DNA of 64,000 nucleotides, from assembly GCF_000189535.1 (NCBI RefSeq), contig NC_015145.1:1612001-1676000 (forward strand). Reading direction: 5' to 3'. This DNA is from Pseudarthrobacter phenanthrenivorans Sphe3. GTDB lineage: Bacteria > Actinomycetota > Actinomycetes > Actinomycetales > Micrococcaceae. A model generated the notes under the pieces. The model was not told the DNA's origin and searched no databases. It saw only the letters and a program-made list of their open reading frames with translations. Shown here piece by piece: positions 9,499 to 16,653 of this stretch. A program made the translations under genes and the position numbers. How positions within the stretch are numbered: position 1 is the first letter of the stretch; every line of letters begins with the position of its first letter.

Positions 9499-11049
9499 AT
9501 GAGCGATACGACTCAAACTCCCGGCCACCCCGGCGCCGGCGAAGACGATTACACGCCCACGGGCACGGACCAGGTGGCCGAACGGCTGGCTGCCATTGAC
9601 GACGACGAGGCGGAACTTCGCGCGGCGTCCCTCCGGGCCGGCCTGGAGGACTATGACCTCGATGAGGAAGACGCCGCGCTGCTGCGTGGGGAGTATGGCG
9701 ACGAGGACTTCGAGGGACCCGTCAAGCTCGACCCCGTCCTGGCCATCATCGGACGCCCCAACGTGGGGAAGTCAACCCTGGTGAACCGCATCCTGGGCCG
9801 CCGCGAGGCCGTGGTGGAGGATACCCCCGGCGTCACCCGCGACCGTGTCATGTACTCCGCCAACTGGAACGGCCGCAACTTCACCCTTGTGGACACCGGC
9901 GGTTGGGAGCACGACGCCCGCGGCATCCACGCCAGGGTTGCCGAACAGGCGGAGATGGCCGTGGAACTCGCGGACGCCGTGCTCTTCGTCGTGGACTCCG
10001 CTGTGGGGGCTACTGCCACCGATGAAGGCGTCATGAAGATGCTGCGCCGCAGTAAGAAGCCCGTCATCATGGTGGCCAACAAGGTGGACGACTTTGCCCA
10101 GGAAGCTGACTCGGCCACCCTGTGGGGCCTCGGCTTTGGGGAGCCCTACCCTGTGTCGGCGCTGCACGGACGTGGAGTTGCGGACCTGCTGGACCACGTG
10201 ATGGACGTCCTCCCGGAGTTCTCCACCATCGAGGGAACTGACCGCTCCGGCGGCCCGCGGCGCATTGCCCTGATCGGCCGACCCAACGTGGGCAAGTCCT
10301 CGCTGCTGAACAAGCTTGCGGGCACCGAGCGCGTGGTGGTGGACAACACCGCCGGAACCACCCGCGACCCCGTGGACGAGTTCATCGAGCTCGGTGGCCG
10401 GACGTGGCGCTTCGTGGACACGGCAGGCATCCGCCGCCGCCAGCACATGGCGCAGGGGGCGGACTTTTATGCCTCCCTGCGGACGCAGGCCGCGCTCGAG
10501 AAGGCGGAGGTCGCCGTCGTGCTCCTCGCGGTGGATGAAGTCCTCAGCGAGCAGGACGTCCGGATCCTGCAGCTCGCCATCGAGTCCGGCCGCGCCCTGG
10601 TGCTGGCGTTCAACAAGTGGGACCTGCTCGACGACGAACGCCGGCGCTACCTCGAGCGCGAAATCGAACAGGACCTGGCCCACGTGAACTGGGCGCCCCG
10701 GGTGAACATCTCGGCCAAGACGGGATGGCACAAGGACCGCCTGGTTCCCGCCCTGGACCTGGCCCTGGAGAACTGGGACAAGCGCATTGCCACGGGCCGC
10801 CTGAACGCGTTCCTCGGCGAACTCGTGGCCGCGCACCCGCACCCCGTCCGCGGCGGGAAGCAGCCCCGCATCCTCTTCGGCACCCAGGCGTCCAGCCGGC
10901 CGCCGAAGTTCGTGCTGTTCACCACGGGATTCCTGGACCCCGGCTACCGCCGTTTCATCACCCGCCGGCTTCGGGAAACCTTCGGCTTCGAGGGCACTCC
11001 CATCGAAGTCAGCATGCGCGTCCGTGAAAAGCGCGGCAAGAAGCGTTAA
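9499..11049 (+). CDS. der: Ribosome-associated GTPase Der (EngA)
   Basis: Double-domain GTPase needed for assembly of the 50S ribosomal subunit. It has an acidic N-terminal extension of about 75 residues and then two G domains: the first P loop is [11 protein letters not shown] with DTGGWE and NKVD, the second [11 protein letters not shown] with DTAGIRRR and NKWD. A KH-like RNA-binding domain ends in [14 protein letters not shown] 9499 is preferred because AAGGA lies 7 nt before it; the in-frame ATG at 9478, inside the plsC end, would add seven residues. The acidic extension is usual in actinobacterial Der proteins. Confidence 0.95.
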   Translation: MSDTTQTPGHPGAGEDDYTPTGTDQVAERLAAIDDDEAELRAASLRAGLEDYDLDEEDAALLRGEYGDEDFEGPVKLDPVLAIIGRPNVGKSTLVNRILGRREAVVEDTPGVTRDRVMYSANWNGRNFTLVDTGGWEHDARGIHARVAEQAEMAVELADAVLFVVDSAVGATATDEGVMKMLRRSKKPVIMVANKVDDFAQEADSATLWGLGFGEPYPVSALHGRGVADLLDHVMDVLPEFSTIEGTDRSGGPRRIALIGRPNVGKSSLLNKLAGTERVVVDNTAGTTRDPVDEFIELGGRTWRFVDTAGIRRRQHMAQGADFYASLRTQAALEKAEVAVVLLAVDEVLSEQDVRILQLAIESGRALVLAFNKWDLLDDERRRYLEREIEQDLAHVNWAPRVNISAKTGWHKDRLVPALDLALENWDKRIATGRLNAFLGELVAAHPHPVRGGKQPRILFGTQASSRPPKFVLFTTGFLDPGYRRFITRRLRETFGFEGTPIEVSMRVREKRGKKR

Positions 11050-11197
11050 TTGCGACACACCTCGGGGCGGAATCCCGGAAAGTGTCACAGGCACCCTCCG
11101 GGATCGTGTAAGCTCTTCTAGGTGGTTCGGCCGGACTGCTGGTGGAAATCTTCGAATAAAACCGAAGATGCCGTACAGCGGAGAACGGCGGAACCAG

Positions 11198-11274
<77 letters not shown>

Positions 11275-11278
11275 AAGA

Positions 11279-11318
11279 GCGGAAGCGCCGGAGAATTTCT
11301 CCGGCGCTTCCGCTTTTT
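11279..11318. terminator. Bidirectional terminator, tRNA-Pro / Fpg-Nei gene
   Basis: A 15-bp perfect stem (11279-11293 with 11299-11313) and 5-nt loop are followed by TTTTT (11314-11318). It ends the tRNA transcript on the plus strand and probably also the convergent glycosylase gene, whose stop is only a few bases away. Confidence 0.93.
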
Positions 11319-11324
11319 GTGTTG

Positions 11325-12194
11325 CTACTTGAGGAACTTCGAGGTCCTGCGGTCGGCCAGGATCTTGCCCTTGGTCTGGCAGGTGGGGCAGTACTGCAGG
11401 GCAGTATCGGCAAACGAAACTTCCCGGACGGTGTCGCCGCAGACCGGGCAGGGCTGGCCCGTCCTGGCGTGGACGCGCATATGGCTTCGTTTCACGTCTT
11501 TGAGGTCCTTCGGCGGCTTGCCAGCCGCTTCCGCCAGGGCAGTGCCCAGGACGTCGTGGATGGCGTTGTACAGCACCTGCACCGTTTCCCGGTCCAGGGA
11601 TTTGGCGGTGGCAAAGGGGGAGATCCGTGCCGCGTGCAGGATCTCGTCACTGTAGGCGTTGCCGATCCCGGCGATCACGCCCTGGTTCCTCAGGAGTCCC
11701 TTGATTTGCTGGGAACTGCCTGCCAGGATTTCAGCCAGCATGCCGGCGTCGAACGCCTCTGCGAACGGGTCCGGCCCCAGGGTGGCGATGCCGGGCACGT
11801 CCTGCGGATCGCGCACCACGTAGACTGCGAGGCTCTTCTTGGTGCCCGCCTCGGTCAGGTCGAAGCCGCGGGGTCCGCCGGGGCCCGTGAAGGCAAGGCG
11901 CGCGGCGATGTGGCCTTTGCCCATTTTCAATTGCGCGTCAGTGGGGGAGTCCGTGAACCGGATCCAGCCTGCCCGGGCCAGATGGAACACGAACGAAATT
12001 CCGTCCGTATCGATGCTGATGAACTTGCCAAAGCGCCGCACGCCCGTGACGGTCCTGCCCTCAAGGGCACTGAACGGCGGGTCGGCGGTCTTGAGCACAG
12101 CGAAGGAAACGATCTGCACTTTTGACACCGTGCTTCCCCGCAGGTGCTCGTCCAGGAACCCTGCCAGGCCTGCGACTTCGGGCAGCTCAGGCAT
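11325..12194 (-). CDS. Fpg/Nei-family DNA glycosylase
   Basis: Base-excision repair enzyme that removes oxidised bases and nicks the abasic strand. 289 aa. After Met removal the N terminus is PELPEV, with the catalytic proline and glutamate of the family. The conserved lysine lies in RRFGKFI, the helix-two-turn-helix motif is GIGNAYSDEIL, and the C-terminal zinc finger has CPVC and CPTC pairs. A short basic tail follows the finger (KILADRRTSKFLK), where classical Fpg proteins end. The usual GRG(T/S) arginine context before the last Cys pair reads DTALQY, so substrate preference may differ from classical MutM. It is convergent with the tRNA gene. Confidence 0.88.
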   Translation of the reverse strand: MPELPEVAGLAGFLDEHLRGSTVSKVQIVSFAVLKTADPPFSALEGRTVTGVRRFGKFISIDTDGISFVFHLARAGWIRFTDSPTDAQLKMGKGHIAARLAFTGPGGPRGFDLTEAGTKKSLAVYVVRDPQDVPGIATLGPDPFAEAFDAGMLAEILAGSSQQIKGLLRNQGVIAGIGNAYSDEILHAARISPFATAKSLDRETVQVLYNAIHDVLGTALAEAAGKPPKDLKDVKRSHMRVHARTGQPCPVCGDTVREVSFADTALQYCPTCQTKGKILADRRTSKFLK

Positions 12195-12356
12195 CCGTTA
12201 CCTGCCGAGCCTGGGGCGGCCACCGGCTTTGCACTCGCTCATGCGTCCCATCTTGTCAGATACGCCCGCGAAGGCTCCGGCAGTTGTGCCTATACTTTCA
12301 ACGCGGCCGTTCCCGGCTGCGTTGACATTGGTGTTCGACCCGATGAAAGGCCCCTG

Positions 12357-12743
12357 ATGAGCAACATTCCCGAAGATCTGTCCTACACCGCCGAACACGA
12401 GTGGGTCTCCGCACCCAATGCCGACGGCGTGGTGCGGGTGGGCATCACCGATTTCGCCCAGGATGCGCTGGGGGACGTTGTCTATGCCCAGATGCCGGAA
12501 GTCGGCACCAGGATCACCGCGAACGAGGTTGTGGGCGAGGTTGAGTCCACCAAGAGCGTCAGCGATATTTACGCGCCTGTTACGGGCGAAGTCGTTGCCC
12601 GGAACGAATCCCTTGACACCGATTCCGCCCTTATCAACACCGATCCCTACGGTGACGGCTGGCTGATCGAGGTCAAGCTTGCCGAAGCCGACGCGGTTGA
12701 GTCATTGCTCAGTGCATCCGAGTACGAACAGCAGGTAGGCTAA
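12357..12743 (+). CDS. gcvH: Glycine cleavage system H protein
   Basis: Small lipoylated carrier that shuttles the aminomethyl group between the P, T and L proteins of the glycine cleavage system. 128 aa. The lipoyl lysine is K66 in EVESTKSVSD, inside a biotinyl/lipoyl-type beta fold. ATG 12357 with AAAGG before it is chosen; the frame stays open another 213 nt upstream but lacks conserved residues there. No gcvP or gcvT is adjacent. It begins the conserved actinobacterial string gcvH-garA-ftsR-nuclease-merR, matching Rv1826-Rv1830 of Mycobacterium tuberculosis. A TATACT hexamer lies about 65 nt before the start. Confidence 0.96.
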   Translation: MSNIPEDLSYTAEHEWVSAPNADGVVRVGITDFAQDALGDVVYAQMPEVGTRITANEVVGEVESTKSVSDIYAPVTGEVVARNESLDTDSALINTDPYGDGWLIEVKLAEADAVESLLSASEYEQQVG

Positions 12744-12899
12744 AGCTAACCGGTAATTCCGGTCCGGCCACGCAGCGAAGCCAGAATGTCTTCGCACGTC
12801 AGCGGCCGGATCGGGCAACCGGGGACCGGGCCTGCGTTGCAGGTCCGGAGCATATGTTGGTTGCGGACCTGAAGGCCGCAGCGGGAAGAGGAGGAGTCC

Positions 12900-13376
12900 A
12901 TGGCCGGCCACACACAGAACCCTGCCGACGGGGAATACGGCTCGGGTGCGGCCAGGGCGTCGGAGACCACCTCGATCAACCTCACCCCGGTGAGGGATGA
13001 GCCCACGATTGCCCCCAAGCTTTCCTCCGAGGAACGCAACTCGGTTGAGGCGCTCCCGGCTGGATCCGCCCTGCTCGTGGCACACAGCGGGCCCAATGCA
13101 GGTGCCCGGTTCCTGCTTGACTCCGATGTCACCACGGCAGGACGCCACCCTGACGCCGATATCTTCCTCGACGACGTCACGGTGTCCCGGCGCCACGTCG
13201 AGTTCCGGCGTACCGCACGGAGCTTCGAGGTGGTGGACATGAACAGCCTTAACGGCACCTACGTCAACCATGACCGCGTGGACAGGGTGGAGCTCAAGTC
13301 CGGCAGCGAAGTCCAGATCGGCAAGTTCCGCCTCACCTTCTACCTGAGCCCTGCCAGCGCTGCAGGCCGCGGCTGA
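12900..13376 (+). CDS. garA: FHA-domain metabolic regulator, GarA/OdhI type
   Basis: Cytoplasmic switch protein. In mycobacteria and corynebacteria its homologues bind and inhibit 2-oxoglutarate dehydrogenase and act on glutamate metabolism until phosphorylated by PknB/PknG-type kinases. 158 aa. The N-terminal tail holds ETTS at residues 22-25, matching the phosphothreonine motif of GarA and OdhI. The FHA domain has G81-R82, S96-R-R-H99 and N118-G119, the canonical phosphopeptide-binding residues. GAGGAGGAG precedes ATG 12900. It lies between gcvH and the FtsR-type gene. The function is by family; the kinase acting here is not shown. Confidence 0.92.
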   Translation: MAGHTQNPADGEYGSGAARASETTSINLTPVRDEPTIAPKLSSEERNSVEALPAGSALLVAHSGPNAGARFLLDSDVTTAGRHPDADIFLDDVTVSRRHVEFRRTARSFEVVDMNSLNGTYVNHDRVDRVELKSGSEVQIGKFRLTFYLSPASAAGRG

Positions 13377-13393
13377 ACCCGGGACCACTGCCT

Positions 13394-14116
13394 GTGGCAA
13401 TGGCACAACCGGAACGCCGGGGACCGCAGGTCCTGAACATCGGGGAAGTCCTGGCCCAGCTCAGCGCGGACTTCCCGGGGATGACTGCGTCCAAAATCCG
13501 GTTCCTTGAAGAAAAAGGGCTGATCAACCCCCGGAGGACGCCGGCGGGCTACCGCCAGTATTCCGACAGCGATGTGGAACGGCTGCGCTTCGTCCTCGCG
13601 TTGCAGCGCGACCAGTACCTTCCCCTCAAAGTCATCAAGGACTATCTCGACGCCATCGACAGGGGCGAACGCCCCGAGAACCTGCCGCCCGGCGTCGTGG
13701 TGTCCCCGCGGATCGTCTCGGACGAGCTCGCTGCGGAACTCCAGAGCCGCGGCCGCAAGCTCACCGAGGAACAGCTCCGGACTGAATCCGGCGCAAGTGT
13801 GCCGCTGCTGCAAGCCCTCCTGAGCTTTGGGCTGATCAGCCACAGCAACGGCCAGTTTGATGAGCACGCACTCCAGGTGGCACGCGCATGTGTCCAGCTG
13901 GAAAGCCATGGGCTGGAACCCCGCCACCTCCGTCCCTTCCAGGCGGCGGCGGAACGGGAGTTCGGCCTGGTGGAGCGTGCTGTTGCCCCGCTGGCGTCCC
14001 GCAAGGACCCGGCGTCCCAGGCACGGGCAGCAGAGGCCGCCCGTGAAATCAGCGATCTTTGCCTCACCCTGCACCGGGCCCTGGTGCAGGACCACATCTC
14101 ACGCATGGACATCTGA
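13394..14116 (+). CDS. ftsR: MerR-family regulator, FtsR type
   Basis: DNA-binding regulator, orthologous by position and sequence type to Rv1828 and to corynebacterial FtsR, which activates ftsZ. 240 aa from GTG 13394 (ATG 13400 is two codons on). The N-terminal MerR winged helix contains KIRFLEEKGLINPRRTPAGY and YSDSDVERLRFVLALQRDQ. The C-terminal half is helical and has no Cys-based effector site, so it is not a metal sensor. Its stop overlaps the next start (TGATG). A dyad upstream of ftsZ at 51043-51069 is a candidate target within this window. Confidence 0.85.
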   Translation: MAMAQPERRGPQVLNIGEVLAQLSADFPGMTASKIRFLEEKGLINPRRTPAGYRQYSDSDVERLRFVLALQRDQYLPLKVIKDYLDAIDRGERPENLPPGVVVSPRIVSDELAAELQSRGRKLTEEQLRTESGASVPLLQALLSFGLISHSNGQFDEHALQVARACVQLESHGLEPRHLRPFQAAAEREFGLVERAVAPLASRKDPASQARAAEAAREISDLCLTLHRALVQDHISRMDI

Positions 14117-14619
14117 TGATTGAAGTCGAGATTGTAGGCGTTCGCATCGAACTGCCTTCCAACCAGCCGCTGGTCCTGCTCCGGGAGATGCACGGCGAAC
14201 GCCATGTTCCCATCTGGATCGGCACGCCGGAGGCCAGCGCCATCGCACTCGCCCAGCAGGGAGTGGTCCCGCCCCGTCCCATGACACACGACCTGCTGGT
14301 GGATGTGGTCGAGTCCCTGGGGCATTCGGTGGTCAGCGTGAACATCGTCGCCGTGGAGGACAACATCTTCTACGGCCAGTTGCAGTTCGAAAACGGGACC
14401 ACGGTGAGTTCCCGGGCCTCGGACGCCCTTGCCATCGCGCTGCGGGCGAAGTGCCGCATCTGGTGTGCGGATTCGGTCATGGACGAGGCCGGTGTGCGCA
14501 TCACCGAGCATGACGAAGGTGAGGACACGGAGCCCGGTCCCACTGTGGATGAAGAGCGCGAACTGCGCCGCTTCCGGGAGTTTCTGGATGACGTGGAGCC
14601 CGAGGACTTCGACGGCTAA
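14116..14619 (+). CDS. Bifunctional nuclease domain protein (DUF151)
   Basis: 167-aa member of the DUF151/bifunctional nuclease family, which in plants has RNase and DNase activity and in bacteria is of unsettled role (Rv1829 in M. tuberculosis). Motifs visible are MIEVEIVGVRIE at the N terminus, RHVPIWIGTPEASAIALA, RPMTHDLL and the C-terminal SDALAIALRAKCRIW. The tail is acidic. The start ATG 14116 overlaps the ftsR stop, so the two are probably translationally coupled. Conserved position between the two MerR genes suggests a shared regulatory theme, but the reaction in the cell is not established. Confidence 0.88.
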   Translation: MIEVEIVGVRIELPSNQPLVLLREMHGERHVPIWIGTPEASAIALAQQGVVPPRPMTHDLLVDVVESLGHSVVSVNIVAVEDNIFYGQLQFENGTTVSSRASDALAIALRAKCRIWCADSVMDEAGVRITEHDEGEDTEPGPTVDEERELRRFREFLDDVEPEDFDG

Positions 14620-14623
14620 GGTC

Positions 14624-14642
14624 ACGTTAAGGTTAAAGTTGA
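14624..14642 (+). promoter_or_regulatory. TTAAGG-type repeats upstream of second merR
   Basis: Three imperfect 6-bp direct repeats (TTAAGG, TTAAAG, TTGAGG) stand in a row. The 12-mer ACGTTAAGGTTA at 14624-14635 is repeated exactly at 51058-51069 in the ftsZ upstream region. It may be a binding site for one of the two MerR proteins encoded here; function is inference. Confidence 0.4.
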
Positions 14643-14663
14643 GGATGAATCTTTCGACACGCC

Positions 14664-14686
14664 CCCTGAAACCCTTCAGGGTCTTT
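14664..14686 (+). terminator. Terminator after the DUF151 gene
   Basis: Stem CCCTGAA/TTCAGGG (14664-14670 with 14675-14681), 4-nt loop, then TCTTT. It ends the gcvH-to-nuclease block before the second merR gene. Confidence 0.7.
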
Positions 14687-14851
14687 GACCTTCCGAGCCG
14701 CCGGGCCTAACGTCGAAGTATCAAGTTCCCATTGCTTACGGCAGCCGCGCAAGTCACACTGGAAAGTGCGCCCCGCGAAAATTACATGCATGGTCTTCAT
14801 GCACCGCTGCAGTAGGAGTTTCCCCGGGAGCGCATGACAAGGAGGATCCAG

Positions 14852-15445
14852 GTGAGTCCCAAAGGCGAAGCAGGCGGGCTGAAGCAGCCCACGGCTGGTG
14901 TTGCTGTGCCCGCGAGCGGTGCCCAGGGCCTCCTGTTCACTGAAGACCTTCCTGTGCTGGACGAGGACGCGGGCTACCGCGGTCCCACAGCCTGCAAGGC
15001 AGCCGGCATCACATACAGGCAGCTGGACTACTGGGCACGCACCGGACTGGTGGAGCCCGCAGTCCGCGGCGCTGCCGGCTCGGGATCGCAGCGTCTCTAC
15101 GGCTTCCGGGACATCCTGGTCCTCAAGGTGGTCAAGCGGCTGCTGGATACAGGAGTGTCGCTTCAGCAGATCCGTACCGCAGTGGAACACCTCCGCGAAC
15201 GCGGCGTTGAGGACCTTGCCCAGATCACGCTGATGAGCGACGGCGCGAGCGTCTATGAGTGCACCTCCGCCGATGAAGTGATTGACCTCGTCCAAGGCGG
15301 ACAGGGTGTGTTCGGCATCGCCGTCGGGCGCGTATGGCGGGAAGTGGAAGGCAGCCTCGCGTCGCTTCCCAGCGAGCACGCGGCCGAGCAGTCCTTTCCG
15401 GACGACGAACTGAGCAAGCGACGGGCAGCCCGTAAGATCAGCTGA
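14852..15445 (+). CDS. MerR-family regulator (Rv1830 type)
   Basis: Second MerR-type regulator of the gcvH cluster. 197 aa from GTG 14852, which follows AAGGAGG by 6 nt; ATG 14834 in frame would place the ribosome site inside the gene. The winged helix is shifted inward (about residues 40-110), with CKAAGITYRQLDYWARTGLV and RLYGFRDILVLKVVKRLLD, and the C-terminal part is short and acidic. No cysteine cluster is seen. It has its own 230-bp upstream region with the TTAAGG repeats and a small hairpin (14787-14803), so it may be expressed separately and possibly autoregulated. Confidence 0.85.
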   Translation: MSPKGEAGGLKQPTAGVAVPASGAQGLLFTEDLPVLDEDAGYRGPTACKAAGITYRQLDYWARTGLVEPAVRGAAGSGSQRLYGFRDILVLKVVKRLLDTGVSLQQIRTAVEHLRERGVEDLAQITLMSDGASVYECTSADEVIDLVQGGQGVFGIAVGRVWREVEGSLASLPSEHAAEQSFPDDELSKRRAARKIS

Positions 15446-15472
15446 TGCCCGTCTGACGAACAGCCTGACGAA

Positions 15473-15504
15473 CAGGGCCGCTCTCCATCCGGAGAGCGGC
15501 CCTG
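15473..15504. terminator. Hairpin between convergent merR and parA-like genes
   Basis: A 14-bp perfect stem (15473-15486 with 15491-15504) with loop ATCC stands between convergent genes. It lacks a clear T tract, so it may block read-through from both sides rather than act as a classical intrinsic terminator. Confidence 0.7.
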
Positions 15505-15534
15505 TCAGTTAACGTGGTCCTTCTGCGTGTTCCC

Positions 15535-16353
15535 CTACCGGGCACGGCTCCGCAGGCCGCTGCCCACCGCCATCAGGTTGGCCAGGAGCTCGTCGAAGAG
15601 CGCGGCGGCGGATTTGGCGGAGTCGCCCGGCCAGTGGTGCACAGGATGGGCCGCGCCCTGGATCTGCTGCCAGTTGGCCTGCTCCGGGATCCGGGGGCTC
15701 AGCAGGAGGTCGCCGAACATGGACTCCATTTCCGCAAGCCGATAGGCGTGCTCCGACGAGCCGCTCCGCACCCGGTTGGCCACAATACCCGCGGGGGAAA
15801 GGTTGGGGGCGAACTCCTGCCGGAAGAGCTGAATGGCGCGCATGGTCCGCTCCGTGCCCGCCACGGAGAACAGGCCGGGCTCTGCAACGAGTGCCACCTT
15901 GTCACTGGCGGACCATGCCATCCGGGTCAGGCCGTTCAGCGACGGCGGACAGTCCACGAGCACAAGCTGGTAGTCGCCGCCCGTCGCCAGGACCGAGGAA
16001 AGCCTGCGCAGGTCACGTCGGCCAAGGTCCGGCCGGTCGTAGATTCCGGTATACGCGGAACCGACAGCGACGTCCAGGACGGCAGGCGTCGAGCCGTTCG
16101 CCTGCGCACGCGCCGTCCAGCTGCTGCCCACCACATTCTCGGCCAGCTTCGCCCGCCGCGGACTCTTGAGCATCCTGCCAATGTCCAGCTGGTCGCCGGG
16201 CTGCACGCCCAGCGCGGTGGTTGCATCCGCGTGGGGATCAAGATCCACCACCAGCGTGCTGATGCCTGCGGCCAGCGCCGCGGACGCCAATCCTGTGGTG
16301 ACGGAAGTCTTGCCGACTCCACCCTTAAGGCTGCTGATGCTGACTACTTGCAC
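15535..16353 (-). CDS. Orphan ParA-family ATPase
   Basis: Second ParA/MinD-type ATPase of the window, without an adjacent parB. Deviant Walker A SSLKGGVGKTSVTTG, A' motif LVVDLDPHADAT, and Walker B LVLVDCPPSLNGL are all intact. 272 aa from GTG 16353; a TTG four codons upstream is possible. A TAGGTT hexamer on the minus strand (16371-16366) lies 12 nt before GTG, so the leader would be very short. It is convergent with merR and divergent from pyc. Actinobacteria carry such orphans with roles in polar or cargo positioning; the cargo here is unknown. Confidence 0.85.
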   Translation of the reverse strand: MQVVSISSLKGGVGKTSVTTGLASAALAAGISTLVVDLDPHADATTALGVQPGDQLDIGRMLKSPRRAKLAENVVGSSWTARAQANGSTPAVLDVAVGSAYTGIYDRPDLGRRDLRRLSSVLATGGDYQLVLVDCPPSLNGLTRMAWSASDKVALVAEPGLFSVAGTERTMRAIQLFRQEFAPNLSPAGIVANRVRSGSSEHAYRLAEMESMFGDLLLSPRIPEQANWQQIQGAAHPVHHWPGDSAKSAAALFDELLANLMAVGSGLRSRAR

Positions 16354-16561
16354 TTGAGAGACCAAAACCTAACGCCGGATGCCGTGTTGGGGGTAATGTT
16401 TGCTCCGGCAGTGCCGAAGCCGGACGGTCCTGCCGCCCCATTCATCATATGTTGATGCATCGGCGAATCCCGCTTTATCGGGCGTCGGCATGGCACCGAC
16501 TGTGCTGCGGGGGCGGTTTCCGCCCGGACCGGCTAAGGGTTCGGGACATGACGGGGAAATC

Positions 16562-16588
16562 TGTGACAGTCGACACAAAGATTTGTGT
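16562..16588. promoter_or_regulatory. CRP-like site and palindrome upstream of pyc
   Basis: TGTGACAGTCGACACA (16562-16577) matches the CRP/GlxR-type TGTGA-N6-TCACA with one mismatch. It overlaps a perfect palindrome, ACACAAA-GA-TTTGTGT (16573-16588). Both lie about 65-90 nt before pyc in its 288-bp upstream region. Carbon-source control of pyc would make sense; no regulator is proven. Confidence 0.4.
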
Positions 16589-16653
16589 TTGTCCTTGTAG
16601 GTCCTAGACACTGTGACCACTCACCGATCCACCCGCAATGATGCAGGAGAAGT

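Noticed and set aside
12144..12356. Upstream extension of gcvH
   Set aside because: The extra 71 codons overlap the divergent glycosylase start and lack similarity; ATG 12357 has a ribosome site and the usual H-protein start.
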